A stretch of DNA of 64,000 nucleotides from Pseudomonadota bacterium (GTDB lineage Bacteria > Pseudomonadota > Gammaproteobacteria > UBA5335). Where the stretch lies: positions 1 through 64,000 of the forward strand of contig PKDC01000007.1 in the NCBI GenBank assembly GCA_002862435.1. Reading direction: 5' to 3'. Below are positions 1 to 10,785 of the stretch, one piece after another; the first letter of the stretch is position 1, and each line of letters begins with the position of its first letter. The notes under the pieces are model-generated. The model was given only the letters and a program-made list of their open reading frames with translations, was not told where the DNA came from and did not search any database. The position numbers were made by a program, and so were the translations under genes.

Positions 1-555
1 CACCAACAGCAGCACCGACAGCAGCGCGGGCACAACGGCCACCGAAAACACGGCCCGGATGTTGCCGGCAAACCAGCCCATCAGCACCAGCGCGAGCAGA
101 GGACCCCCGATGGCGCCGACGGTATCCAGGGCCTGGCGCAGGCCATAGGCCGCCCCCCGGATGGCGGGCGGCGTGAGGTCTGCCACCAGGGCGTCACGCG
201 GCGCGCCCCGGATGCCCTTGCCGATGCGATCCAGAAAGCGGGCGGCGAAGACGGTGGCAGCGCTATTGGCGAGTGGAAAGAGCGGCTTGGTCAGTGCCGC
301 CAGGCCGTAGCCCAGGATCGCCAGCCCCTTGCGTTGGCGCAGATGGTCGCTCAGCACTCCGGAGAAGACCTTGGCGACGGCGGCGGTCGCCTCCGCAATG
401 CCTTCGATCAGCCCCACGGTCGCCACCGAGGTGCCCAGCGTGACCACCAGGAACACCGGTAGCAGGCTGTGGATCATTTCGGATGAAATATCCATCAACA
501 GACTGACGCCACCCAAGGCCCAGATCGCGGTCGGCAAGCGGGGACGCGTTGTCAT
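1..555 (-). CDS. MFS family transporter (N-terminal part, runs off window start)
   Basis: This is the first 185 codons of a multipass transporter whose remainder lies before base 1. The start is ATG at 555, with an AAGGGA ribosome site about 8 nt upstream. The protein begins MTTRPRLPTAIWALGGVSLL and shows alternating hydrophobic helices. A major-facilitator-like loop carries SGVLSDHLRQRKG between helices 2 and 3, and RIGKGIRGAPRDALVADLTP follows helix 4. The second motif is typical of MFS proteins annotated as generic drug or metabolite exporters. The substrate cannot be inferred. The gene diverges from the tRNA-Ser gene. The family assignment is firm, the specificity is open. Confidence 0.85.
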   Translation of the reverse strand, partial: MTTRPRLPTAIWALGGVSLLMDISSEMIHSLLPVFLVVTLGTSVATVGLIEGIAEATAAVAKVFSGVLSDHLRQRKGLAILGYGLAALTKPLFPLANSAATVFAARFLDRIGKGIRGAPRDALVADLTPPAIRGAAYGLRQALDTVGAIGGPLLALVLMGWFAGNIRAVFSVAVVPALLSVLLLV

Positions 556-598
556 GGTCGATCCCTTGTTGGCTTGACGGAGGGAGTGCGGCGGCGCT

Positions 599-626
599 TT
601 GTCTGGAGCAGCGGATCCGCTAGAAT
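599..626 (+). promoter_or_regulatory. Putative sigma-70 promoter of tRNA-Ser
   Basis: TTGTCT (599-604) and TAGAAT (621-626) are separated by 16 bp, and the tRNA starts at 639. Position and match to TTGACA/TATAAT make this the likely tRNA promoter. Assigned by inspection only. Confidence 0.5.
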
Positions 627-638
627 GGCCGCCCCAGC

Positions 639-728
639 GGAGAGGTGCCAGAGCGGTTTAATGGGACGGTCTCGAAAACCGTTGATCCCGCAAGGGATCC
701 GAGGGTTCGAATCCCTCCCTCTCCGCCA
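639..728 (+). tRNA. tRNA-Ser (anticodon CGA)
   Basis: A 90-nt cloverleaf with the 3' CCA encoded. The acceptor stem GGAGAGG (639-645) pairs with CCTCTCC (718-724), followed by discriminator G. The anticodon stem ACGGT/ACCGT encloses loop CTCGAAA, giving anticodon CGA, which reads UCG. The long variable arm (GATCCCGCAAGGGATC) is typical of class II tRNA-Ser, and the T arm contains GGTTCGAATCC. Confidence 0.96.
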
Positions 729-1228
729 CTTCCAAATGGCACTGCAATCGCCTGATGCCGGCCGATTTTAGCCCCAAGCGGCGGCAAGCGTGCGGGTCCG
801 ACGGCCTCTTGATCCCATTATGCTGATTTTGCCTTGCGCGATTGATGGGCATCCCTTGCCATCTATTCTCGTTCCCCGTGCGTCCTTGGCGAAACCACCG
901 CCAGTCCCAGGAGAACGATCAAGGCCTGATTGAGCCGCGGGACGGCTTCCTCATTCAGTTGGAGGGTGCGATGCGGGCTGGGGCAGCGCGGAACGGACTG
1001 GCCTTCCGAGAGTGGACCGGCACAAGTCGCCGCGCGCTCCTTGGCCAGAATCCAGGGACGTGGAACTGCGCAGGCGTGATTTGCGGCGGCTGGGAAGGGC
1101 AGGGGACGGGGTCGATGTCCGGGGGCGCATGCCGTCATGGCATGCCCGGCTTGCAAGGCGCGACCAGCGCTCTTGGGGCAGGTCGGGAGCGCCGTGAAGC
1201 GAGCGCAAGATTCAAATTCAAATTAAAG
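729..1228. other. 500-bp intergenic region between two converging tRNA genes; no intact gene
   Basis: No convincing complete gene was found. The only protein-like stretch is on the minus strand, ending at the stop at 863-865. There the frame reads EEAVPRLNQALIVLLGLAVV, which resembles the first transmembrane helix of a small membrane protein (DUF4395 proteins start in a similar way), but the frame stops ten residues later and the sequence upstream does not look coding. It may be a gene remnant. No hairpin terminator with a T-run was seen after either tRNA. Confidence 0.4.
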
Positions 1229-1315
1229 TGGTGCCGGGAGCGAGAGTCGAACTCGCACTCCCTCACGAGAACCGGATTTTGAGTCCGGCGCGTCTACCAG
1301 TTCCGCCATCCCGGC
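1229..1315 (-). tRNA. tRNA-Leu (anticodon CAA)
   Basis: An 87-nt minus-strand cloverleaf including an encoded CCA (1229-1231). The acceptor stem GCCGGGA pairs with TCCCGGC. The anticodon stem CCGGA/TCCGG holds loop CTCAAAA, giving anticodon CAA for UUG codons. The long variable arm (around TCTCGTGAGGGA) marks a class II tRNA. The T arm contains GTTCGACTC. Confidence 0.96.
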
Positions 1316-1333
1316 ACAGGATCAAGGCGCGAG

Positions 1334-1362
1334 AGTATAGCCCATGCCGGCGCTGAACCCAA
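1334..1362 (-). promoter_or_regulatory. Putative sigma-70 promoter of tRNA-Leu
   Basis: On the minus strand TTGGGT (1362-1357) and TATACT (1339-1334) are separated by 17 bp. Transcription would begin around 1326, just before the mature tRNA 5' end at 1315. The -10 element is strong, the -35 weak. Confidence 0.45.
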
Positions 1363-1388
1363 TGGGTCAGCGCCGGCAAAATGCAGCC

Positions 1389-2150
1389 TCATTCGCTCCA
1401 GGGGCCTCCTTCGCGGACGCTGAAGGCCTGGCCGCTCAGGCCGCGGCTTCCCGGCCCCAGCAGAAACAGATAAGGACGGCAGACGGCATCGGGCGCGGGC
1501 AGGTCGGCGTGGGCGCGTTCGGGGTAGATGCGGTGGTAAAGGGCGGTATCGACCCAGCCGGGATCCAAACTGTTGACCCGGATCGGTGTGTTGGACTCGA
1601 CTTCCTCCGCCATCACCTGCATCAAGCCCTCCACGGCGAACTTGCTCACCCCGTAGGCGCCGTAATAGGCCTTGCCCTTGCGGCCGGTGCTGTCCGCGCT
1701 GAACAGCACCGAGGCATCGCGTGACGCCATCAGCAGCGGCAAACAGCAGCGCGTCAACAGAAATGGCGCATTGAGGTTGACCTGCAGGGTGCGGTACCAC
1801 TCCTCGATGGGGAAATGGCTGAGCGGGGTGAGGCCGTGCAGGTGGGCGGCATTATGCAACAGACCGTCCAGCCGCCCGAAGGTGGTCTGGATCTGGTCGA
1901 TGAGCCCCTGGCATTCGTCCCAGTGCAGCGACTCCAGATTGAGCGGCGCGATGGCCGGTTCCGGGGCGCCTGCCGCCTTGATGGCGTCGTAGACCTGTTC
2001 GAGTTCCGGGACCCGTCGACCGCTCAGGATGACGGTGGCGCCCTGGCGCGCCAGCGCGAGACTGACGGCGCGGCCAATGCCCTTGCTGGCGCCGGTGACC
2101 AGGATGACGCGATCACGTAAATCGAAAGGGTCGGTGGAGGGGGTCGTCAT
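1389..2150 (-). CDS. yciK: Short-chain dehydrogenase/reductase, YciK family
   Basis: A 253-residue classical SDR oxidoreductase. The nucleotide-binding TGASKGIG lies at about residues 19-26, LLHNAA at about 97-102, and the catalytic Tyr-Lys pair YGVSK at 166-170 with serines at 151/154. It resembles Escherichia coli YciK along its length (RLDGLLHNA, ASKF-like GVSKFAVEG, MQVMAEE). The natural substrate of YciK is unknown. The start is ATG 2150, with AAGG 8 nt upstream; the open frame extends further 5' but that part is a shadow of the neighbouring gene. It is the last gene of the ubiG-mupP run, 16 bp after the squalene-synthase-like gene, as yciK follows mupP in Pseudomonas. Confidence 0.85.
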   Translation of the reverse strand: MTTPSTDPFDLRDRVILVTGASKGIGRAVSLALARQGATVILSGRRVPELEQVYDAIKAAGAPEPAIAPLNLESLHWDECQGLIDQIQTTFGRLDGLLHNAAHLHGLTPLSHFPIEEWYRTLQVNLNAPFLLTRCCLPLLMASRDASVLFSADSTGRKGKAYYGAYGVSKFAVEGLMQVMAEEVESNTPIRVNSLDPGWVDTALYHRIYPERAHADLPAPDAVCRPYLFLLGPGSRGLSGQAFSVREGGPWSE

Positions 2151-2166
2151 GGGCTGAACCTTGAAA

Positions 2167-3021
2167 TCAGGGTTGAATGAAATGGCGGCTTGCGCGCCGC
2201 GTATCACGGCGATGACGCCGGGCGGCCCGCCACAGTACCCCCAGTCGCCGCAGGGGCGGAAGCGTCTGTAGCGCAAGGCTGGCCTCGAATCCCTGCCGCT
2301 GCCAGCGGTCAAGGCGCCGCGCGAACAAGCTCAGCTCCAACTGGTGCGGCAGCAGGGCCGGTCGACTGGGATGAGCGGTCCGGACGCGCTCGGTCTGGCG
2401 GATCACCTGACCGATAAGTCTGGCATAAAACGCCTGGGCTGGCGCTTCGGGGGAGGGGGTGGCCAGTTGTTGCGCCGTGATCTCGGACTGGATCAGCCAG
2501 GCGGCGGGCAGTTCGACAATACCGTGGGTCGCCTGGCGGGGCAGGCGCAGCAGGTGACGGTGCCAGGCCGCGACCGCACCCCATTGTTGACCGGCCAGTG
2601 CGGCGCGGGGGTCCAGGGCGCTGGCCAACAGGGCGCCGAAGTTTCCGCCCCGGCGCAGCAGCAAATCGTCCAGATCGCGCTCATCGATAATCTCATTGCG
2701 CTGCAGGTCGACGCCCAGGCCGTCGCACCACGCCAGCAGGCGATCCCGGTCGAGGATGACGCTATCCGCCTGCGCCAGGGCAGTGATGATGGGATGTTCC
2801 GCGTGTTGCGGGTAGGCGGCCAATGCATCGCGCCACCATTGCAGCTTGGTTGCGGCGACGCCGGGCTCGACCGCGAAGGCGACCAAATCTTCCAGTTCCA
2901 CCCGCAGTGCAAAGAGCGCCTCCAGCAGGGACCGCGAACCGGGCGCTGTGAAACTCAGCATCACGCGCCATTCGGGAGCGCGCCGATCCAGCACGTCCCG
3001 GCAATAATCCTGGGGCGTCAT
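2167..3021 (-). CDS. Squalene/phytoene synthase-like protein lacking catalytic Asp motifs
   Basis: 284 residues. The order of helices and landmarks (ALFALRVELEDLVAFA near 36-51, then KLQWWRDAL, then a HGIVELPAAWL segment) follows the squalene/phytoene synthase fold (COG1562). The two Asp-rich motifs that bind Mg-prenyl pyrophosphate are missing: where active enzymes have DDxxDE this protein reads LEDLVAF, and the second DxxED is replaced by RLPRQATHGIVE. This is the pattern of the NDUFAF6-like, apparently non-catalytic branch. The ATG overlaps the mupP stop by 4 bp (ATGA), so translational coupling is likely. Function is unknown; hopanoid or carotenoid synthesis is not supported by the neighbours. 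The C-terminus is Arg-rich. Confidence 0.7.
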   Translation of the reverse strand: MTPQDYCRDVLDRRAPEWRVMLSFTAPGSRSLLEALFALRVELEDLVAFAVEPGVAATKLQWWRDALAAYPQHAEHPIITALAQADSVILDRDRLLAWCDGLGVDLQRNEIIDERDLDDLLLRRGGNFGALLASALDPRAALAGQQWGAVAAWHRHLLRLPRQATHGIVELPAAWLIQSEITAQQLATPSPEAPAQAFYARLIGQVIRQTERVRTAHPSRPALLPHQLELSLFARRLDRWQRQGFEASLALQTLPPLRRLGVLWRAARRHRRDTRRASRHFIQP

Positions 3022-3752
3022 GGAACCCGGTCCAGCCAGTGCAGCAGGTCGGTCGGGGTGTGCAGTAGGCTGTGGGCCGCCCAGCTCGCGGGGGGATCCG
3101 TTTCGACCCCGTAGCCGTAGGTGACGGCGAGCGACCAGGCGCCCGCTGCACGCGCTGCCTCGATGTCGCGCCGGTCATCGCCGATCAGCACGCAGGCCGC
3201 CGGGGCGATGCCCAGTCGTTCGCAGGCCAGTCGGACGGGTGCGGGGTCGGGTTTGCCGACCGGCAGGGTGTCGCCGCACACCACGCACCCCGCTCGCTGG
3301 GTCAGACCCAACTGGTCCAGCAGCGGCGTGGCGAAGCGGGTGATTTTGTTGGTGACGATGCCCCAGGGCACTTGCCGGGCTTCCAGTTGGTCCAGCACGG
3401 CGTCCATGCCGGGGAACAGGCGGGTGTGGACACAGATGGCCGCGGCGTATTCGCTCAACAACGCGTCCAGCAAGGGCCGGACTTCGGGCGCGTTGGCTTG
3501 CAGGCCGAAGCCGGCGCGGATCAGGCCGAGTCCGCCGTGGGACACCCAGGGCCGGATGCGCTCGATGGGCAGTTCGGCCAGTCCCGCGCGGCGACGCAGG
3601 ACGTTGAGGGCCGCCCCCAGGTCAGGCGCCGTATCGACCAGGGTGCCATCCAGATCGAACAGAACGGCGCGGATGGGCCAGATGGGAGTGGCAACATTCG
3701 ATGCGGTCGCGCCCGGCAGTCCCACGCTCAGGTTTGCGGCGCCTTCAGTCAT
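3018..3752 (-). CDS. mupP: HAD-family phosphatase, probable N-acetylmuramate-6-phosphate phosphatase
   Basis: A 244-residue HAD hydrolase. [10 protein letters not shown] at about 32-41 holds the nucleophile Asp33 and Asp35. IVTNK supplies motif II and VGKPDP plus [13 protein letters not shown] supply motifs III/IV. By sequence alone it would be called phosphoglycolate phosphatase (gph). The position immediately after ubiG and before yciK is that of Pseudomonas MupP, which dephosphorylates MurNAc-6-P in cell-wall recycling, so mupP is preferred by inference. The N-terminus is about 25 residues longer than usual, and no better start is visible in frame (GTG at 3725 has no ribosome site). It overlaps the ubiG end by 8 bp and the next gene by 4 bp. 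Confidence 0.75.
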   Translation of the reverse strand: MTEGAANLSVGLPGATASNVATPIWPIRAVLFDLDGTLVDTAPDLGAALNVLRRRAGLAELPIERIRPWVSHGGLGLIRAGFGLQANAPEVRPLLDALLSEYAAAICVHTRLFPGMDAVLDQLEARQVPWGIVTNKITRFATPLLDQLGLTQRAGCVVCGDTLPVGKPDPAPVRLACERLGIAPAACVLIGDDRRDIEAARAAGAWSLAVTYGYGVETDPPASWAAHSLLHTPTDLLHWLDRVP

Positions 3753-4455
3753 CGCGGCTGCAGCGCACCATATAGTTGACCCCCACGCCGGGACCCAGCC
3801 AGTAGTAGCGCAGCACCGGGTTGTAGTGCATGCCGGTCAGATCACGCAGGCCGAGGCCACTGGCGCGGATCCAGCTCTCCAGCTCCGAGGGGCGGATGAA
3901 CTTGGCGTACTCATGGGTGCCGCGCGGCAGCAGGCGCAGCACGTATTCCGCACCCACGATGGCGAACAGGAAGGATTTTGGCGTGCGGTTGAGGGTGGAG
4001 AAATACACCTGACCGCCCGGTTTCACCAGCTGGGCGCAGGCGGTGACCACGGCGGCGGGGTCGGGGACATGCTCCAGCATCTCCAGGCAAGTGACGATGT
4101 CGTAACTGCCCGCCTCGGCGTCGCTCATGGCCTCGGCGGTGCGATGCAGGTAACGCACCGAGGCGCCCGATTGTTCCGCATGCAGCTGGGCCACGGCGAG
4201 TGGCGCCTCGCCCATGTCGATGCCGGTGACGTCCGCCCCGCGCAGCGCCATGGCCTCGCTCAGCAGGCCGCCGCCGCAACCCACGTCCAACACCCGTTGC
4301 CCGTTCAGCGGACTGTGCTGATCGATGTAGTTGAGGCGCAGCGGGTTGATGTCGTGCAGCGGCTTGAATTCGCTGTGCGGATCCCACCAGCGGCTGGCGA
4401 GGGCGGCGAATTTGCGGATTTCCTGCGGATCGACATTGTCGGCCGTTTCAGCCAT
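3745..4455 (-). CDS. ubiG: Ubiquinone biosynthesis O-methyltransferase
   Basis: A 236-residue SAM-dependent methyltransferase performing both O-methylations in ubiquinone synthesis. It is strongly similar to E. coli UbiG throughout: [20 protein letters not shown] near the N-terminus, the SAM motif VLDVGCGGG at 55-63, MLEHVPDP, and a C-terminal [13 protein letters not shown] 4455 is chosen because the frame upstream is a shadow and AGGAGA lies about 8 nt before it. It overlaps the mtaD stop by 8 bp and mupP by 8 bp, so the run is probably one operon. The product is cytosolic or peripheral to the inner membrane. Confidence 0.95.
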   Translation of the reverse strand: MAETADNVDPQEIRKFAALASRWWDPHSEFKPLHDINPLRLNYIDQHSPLNGQRVLDVGCGGGLLSEAMALRGADVTGIDMGEAPLAVAQLHAEQSGASVRYLHRTAEAMSDAEAGSYDIVTCLEMLEHVPDPAAVVTACAQLVKPGGQVYFSTLNRTPKSFLFAIVGAEYVLRLLPRGTHEYAKFIRPSELESWIRASGLGLRDLTGMHYNPVLRYYWLGPGVGVNYMVRCSRDD

Positions 4456-5851
4456 TGGAAGTCTCCTGCGGGGTGGTGGCGATGCGGACGCCCCATTCCC
4501 GGGCGCTCTGGATGAGTGCGGCTTCATCCAGATGGGTCAGGACGCCGGCCCGCAGCAGCGGCCGACCGGCCACCCAGACATCGGTGACATGATCGCGGTG
4601 GGCCGTATAGACGAGCTGGGAAAGGGGGTGATACAGCGGTTGCCGGTCCAGGCCGCCCAGGTCCACGGCCACCACATCGGCCCATTTGCCAGGGCGCAGG
4701 CTGCCGATCTGGTCGCCGATCCCCAGCGCCCGGGCGCCGTTCAGCGTAGCCATCTGCAAGGCCTGAAAAGCCGGCACGGCGGCGGCATCCCCGCTGACGC
4801 CCTTGGCCAGCAGGGCGGCGGTGCGCATCTCGGACAAAAGGTCCAGGTCGTTGTTGCTGGCCGCCCCATCCGTGCCCAGGGCGACGTTCACGCCCGCCGC
4901 CAGCAGGCGCGCCACCGGACAAAAGCCGCTGGCCAGCTTGAGGTTGGATTCGGGGCAGTGGATGACATGGCTGCCGGTGCGGGCCAGCAGCACGATTTCC
5001 GCGTCCATCAGCTGGGTCATGTGGACGGCCATGAAATTGGGTCCCAGTAGCTCCAAGGCCTCCAGGCGCGCCAGCGGACGGCAACCATCGCGGGTGATCG
5101 CCTCGGCCACCTCGACGGCGGTCTCATGCACATGCATGTGGATGGGGACGTCGAGCTCGTCGGCCAGCACCTTGATCTGGCGCAGCGGCGCGTCGGATAC
5201 GCTGTAGGGGGCATGGGGCGCGAACGCGGTGTGGATCAGCGGGTGATCGCGCCAAGCGTCGTGCAGGGCCAGCCCCTTGTGCAGGTAGTCATCTGCGTGC
5301 TGGGCATATCGGGTCGGGAAATCCAGCACGATCATGCCGATACAGGCGCGTACCCCGCACTCGGCAGCGACGCGCGCGGTTTGCTCGGGAAAGAAATACA
5401 TGTCGTTGAAGCAGGTGGTGCCGCCCTTGATCATCTCGGCCACCGCCAGCCGGCTGCCGGCCTCGACGAAGGTCGCGTCTACCCAGCGCTGCTCGGTGGG
5501 CCAGATGTGCTCGCCCAGCCAGGCCATCAGCGGCAGGTCATCTGCCAAGCCCCGCAACAGGTTCATGGCGCTGTGGGTGTGGGTATTGACGAGGCCGGGG
5601 ATCAGAGCCTGCCGGGGCAGATGGACCTCGGCGGCCGCGGTGAATCGCGCTTGCGCCTCATGGCGCGGCAGCACCGCCACGATGCGTCCATCCCGAATGG
5701 CCAGGCTGTGATCCGGCCAGACCGCACCCTCCGGTTCAACGGGGATGATCCACGCGGCATGCAGCAGGGTGTCGACGGCTTCCACGGATGGTTCTCGCGG
5801 GGTGGGAATTGGGCTGAAGTGTAGCATCGGCCTGCGTGTGTCCGCAGTCAT
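4448..5851 (-). CDS. mtaD: TRZ/ATZ-family amidohydrolase, probable 5'-methylthioadenosine deaminase
   Basis: About 467 residues of the metal-dependent amidohydrolase superfamily. The metal ligands are visible: NTHTH after the first beta strand, APHAPYS, HMHVHE and [27 protein letters not shown] is typical of the SAH/MTA deaminase (MtaD) group. It lies next to ubiG and diverges from mtnA, as in Pseudomonas, where the enzyme converts methylthioadenosine to methylthioinosine. That context supports MTA rather than SAH or guanine as substrate. The start is uncertain: GTG 5863, ATG 5851 and ATG 5827 are all in frame and none has a good ribosome site. Confidence 0.85.
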   Translation of the reverse strand: MTADTRRPMLHFSPIPTPREPSVEAVDTLLHAAWIIPVEPEGAVWPDHSLAIRDGRIVAVLPRHEAQARFTAAAEVHLPRQALIPGLVNTHTHSAMNLLRGLADDLPLMAWLGEHIWPTEQRWVDATFVEAGSRLAVAEMIKGGTTCFNDMYFFPEQTARVAAECGVRACIGMIVLDFPTRYAQHADDYLHKGLALHDAWRDHPLIHTAFAPHAPYSVSDAPLRQIKVLADELDVPIHMHVHETAVEVAEAITRDGCRPLARLEALELLGPNFMAVHMTQLMDAEIVLLARTGSHVIHCPESNLKLASGFCPVARLLAAGVNVALGTDGAASNNDLDLLSEMRTAALLAKGVSGDAAAVPAFQALQMATLNGARALGIGDQIGSLRPGKWADVVAVDLGGLDRQPLYHPLSQLVYTAHRDHVTDVWVAGRPLLRAGVLTHLDEAALIQSAREWGVRIATTPQETSNG

Positions 5852-5918
5852 CGGGAGTCGCACACTGCTGTGCTAGAGTGCCGCTCCGATGGGGCGGCCA
5901 GTGATGCGGGGTGGGGCG

Positions 5919-6962
5919 ATGGATGCAAACGATCAGGTGCGGGCGCTGCGCTGGGACGGTGCGACGCTGCAGATCCTGGATCAGCGGCTGTTGCCGGCCG
6001 AGGTGCGCTGGCTGGTCGCGACGGATGCCTCCGAGACCGCCCGCGCCATCCATGACATGGCGGTGCGCGGTGCCCCGGCGATTGGTCTGGCGGGCGCCTA
6101 TGGGCTGGTGATGGCCGCCCGGGCGCTGGCAAGCGCGGATGCCTTCGGATGGCAAGCCGGGATCACTGCCGCAGTCCGCTTGCTGGCAGCGTCCCGCCCT
6201 ACCGCGGTCAATCTGGCGGGCGCCCTGTCCCACCTCGAAATAATCGCTCGACAGGGTGCGCCGGGGGACTGGCAAGCCCTGGAGCGGGCGGCGGATGGGC
6301 TGTGGGCGGCGGATCTGGCCGCCAACCGGCGCATGGGCGAGCTGGGCAGCGCCTATCTGGCCCCGGGCACGCAGGTGCTCACCCATTGCAACACCGGCTC
6401 GCTGGCCACCGCCGGGCTGGGTACGGCGCTGGGGGTGATCCGCACCGCTTGGGCGCAGGATCGTCTGGCGCGGGTGTTCGCCACCGAATCGCGGCCCTGG
6501 TTGCAGGGCGCGCGGTTGACCAGTTGGGAGCTGAACCGGGACGGCATTCCGGTGAGCCTGATCGTGGACAGCGCAGCGGCGTTTTTCATGGCGCGCGGCG
6601 AGATCGACTGGGTGATCGTGGGCGCCGACCGCATCACCGCCAACGGCGATGTGGCCAACAAGATCGGCACCTATGCCCTGGCCGTGGCGGCGCGTCACCA
6701 CGGATTGCGTTTCATGGTGGTGGCGCCCAGCACCACGGTGGACCTCGCGCTGGCCGAAGGCGGTGAGATCCCCATCGAATTCCGCGGACCGGAGGAAGTA
6801 CTGCGCCTCGCCGGCCGGGCCGGGCCGGAGCCGCTGCTGGAGGCGCCCAATCCGGTGTTCGATGTGACTCCGGCGGCACTGATTGATGTGCTGGTGACCG
6901 AAAAAGGCGCCATCGAACGACCCGATGCGCGCACCCTGGCGGCCTTGATGGCCCGGTCGTGA
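5919..6962 (+). CDS. mtnA: Methylthioribose-1-phosphate isomerase
   Basis: 347 residues from ATG 5919, which is preceded by a purine-rich GGGGTGGGG; ATGs at 5889 and 5904 lack one. It isomerises 5-methylthioribose-1-phosphate to methylthioribulose-1-phosphate in methionine salvage. MAVRGAPAIGLAGAYG, the catalytic Cys157 in THCNTGSLAT and Asp237 in VGADRITANGDVANKIGTY are all present, and FDVTPAALIDVLVTEKG is the family's C-terminal signature. It is divergent from mtaD. The homologous eIF2B-alpha subunits lack this Cys/Asp pair, so the enzymatic assignment is firm. Confidence 0.94.
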   Translation: MDANDQVRALRWDGATLQILDQRLLPAEVRWLVATDASETARAIHDMAVRGAPAIGLAGAYGLVMAARALASADAFGWQAGITAAVRLLAASRPTAVNLAGALSHLEIIARQGAPGDWQALERAADGLWAADLAANRRMGELGSAYLAPGTQVLTHCNTGSLATAGLGTALGVIRTAWAQDRLARVFATESRPWLQGARLTSWELNRDGIPVSLIVDSAAAFFMARGEIDWVIVGADRITANGDVANKIGTYALAVAARHHGLRFMVVAPSTTVDLALAEGGEIPIEFRGPEEVLRLAGRAGPEPLLEAPNPVFDVTPAALIDVLVTEKGAIERPDARTLAALMARS

Positions 6963-7011
6963 GACAGGCCTCCCCCTGTGCTAAGATTCGCCTCTTAAAT
7001 CGGTAACGGGA

Positions 7012-7030
7012 CGCGGGGATTCATCCCGCG
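7012..7030 (+). promoter_or_regulatory. Hairpin in the gyrA 5' leader
   Basis: CGCGGG (7012-7017) and CCCGCG (7025-7030) form a perfect 6-bp stem ending 10 nt before the gyrA ATG and just upstream of the AAGG ribosome site. It could modulate gyrA translation or mRNA stability. There is no T-run, so it is not a terminator. Confidence 0.35.
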
Positions 7031-7040
7031 ACGGCAAGGC

Positions 7041-9596
<2,556 letters not shown>

Positions 9597-9650
9597 GCGG
9601 CGCTTCGCCACCGGTCAGGGTTTCGGTATTGGCAGTCGACAGAGGACATT

Positions 9651-10733
9651 ATGGCGCGGGTACACAATTTCAACGCGGGCCCGGCGGCGCTGCCGCAAGC
9701 GGTTCTGGAACAGGTGCGGGACGAACTGCTGGACTGGCACGGCAGCGGCATGTCCGTGATGGAAATGAGCCATCGCGGCAAGGAATTCATGGCCATCGCG
9801 GCCCAGGCGGAACAGGACCTGCGCGATCTGCTCGCCATCCCGGCGAACTACAAGGTATTGTTCCTGCAGGGTGGCGCCACGGCCCAGTTCGCCATGGTTC
9901 CCCTGAACCTGATGGGTGAGGGACGCCGGGCCGACTATATCCACACCGGCGCCTGGTCCAAGAAGGCCATTGGCGAGGCCAAGAAATTCGGCACCGTGAA
10001 TGTCGCCGCCTCCGGTGAGGAAAGCGGTTTCACCGCCATCCCGCCCCAGTCGGCCTGGCGCCTCGATCCGCAGGCCTCCTATGTCCACTACACCCCCAAT
10101 GAAACCATCGGTGGCGTGGAATTCCAGTGGATTCCCGAGACGGGCGCCGTGCCGCTGGTGGGGGATTTCTCTTCGACCCTGCTGTCGCGTCCGATCGACG
10201 TCTCCCGTTTCGGCATCATTTACGGCGGCGCGCAGAAGAACGTCGGGCCGGCCGGACTGACGCTGGTCATCGTGCGCGAGGACTTGGTGGGACACGCGCT
10301 GCCGGGCACGGCTACTATCCTGGATTACGCGCCGCAGGTCGAGAACGAATCCATGTACAACACGCCTGCTACCTTTGCGTGGTATGTGGCGGGCCTGGTG
10401 TTCGCTCACCTCAAGGCCAAGGGCGGTCTGGCCGCCATGGCCGAAACCAATCGCCGCAAGGCGGAGCTGCTCTATCAGACCATCGACACGTCGGGGTTCT
10501 ATCGCAACCCGGTGGCGGTGGCGGATCGCTCCTGGATGAACGTGCCGTTCATTCTTCCGGATGCGGTGCTGGATGCGAGCTTCCTCAGCGAGGCCAAGGC
10601 CGCCGGCCTGGTCGGGCTCAAGGGGCACCGCTCGGTGGGCGGTATGCGCGCGAGCATCTACAATGCCGTTCCCTTCGAGGCAGTGGCGGCGCTGGTGGAT
10701 TTCATGAAGGATTTCCAGCGGCGGAATGGCTGA
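9651..10733 (+). CDS. serC: Phosphoserine aminotransferase
   Basis: A 360-residue fold-type I PLP enzyme converting 3-phosphohydroxypyruvate to phosphoserine. It opens with the classic [12 protein letters not shown], has [13 protein letters not shown], and the PLP lysine is K196 in [14 protein letters not shown]. The C-terminal [15 protein letters not shown] binds the phosphate. In pyridoxal phosphate synthesis SerC also acts on the 4-phosphoerythronate-derived keto acid. It is followed directly by serA, the preceding step of the same pathway; in Pseudomonas serC is followed instead by pheA. Confidence 0.98.
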   Translation: MARVHNFNAGPAALPQAVLEQVRDELLDWHGSGMSVMEMSHRGKEFMAIAAQAEQDLRDLLAIPANYKVLFLQGGATAQFAMVPLNLMGEGRRADYIHTGAWSKKAIGEAKKFGTVNVAASGEESGFTAIPPQSAWRLDPQASYVHYTPNETIGGVEFQWIPETGAVPLVGDFSSTLLSRPIDVSRFGIIYGGAQKNVGPAGLTLVIVREDLVGHALPGTATILDYAPQVENESMYNTPATFAWYVAGLVFAHLKAKGGLAAMAETNRRKAELLYQTIDTSGFYRNPVAVADRSWMNVPFILPDAVLDASFLSEAKAAGLVGLKGHRSVGGMRASIYNAVPFEAVAALVDFMKDFQRRNG

Positions 10734-10785
10734 CCACAAATCGCAGGGCATCACGCGACCCCTTGACTCAACGAAGGCCCAAGTC

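Noticed and set aside
842-1282. 146-residue plus-strand frame between the tRNA genes
   Set aside because: It runs antisense through the tRNA-Leu gene, has no ribosome site and no recognisable domain.
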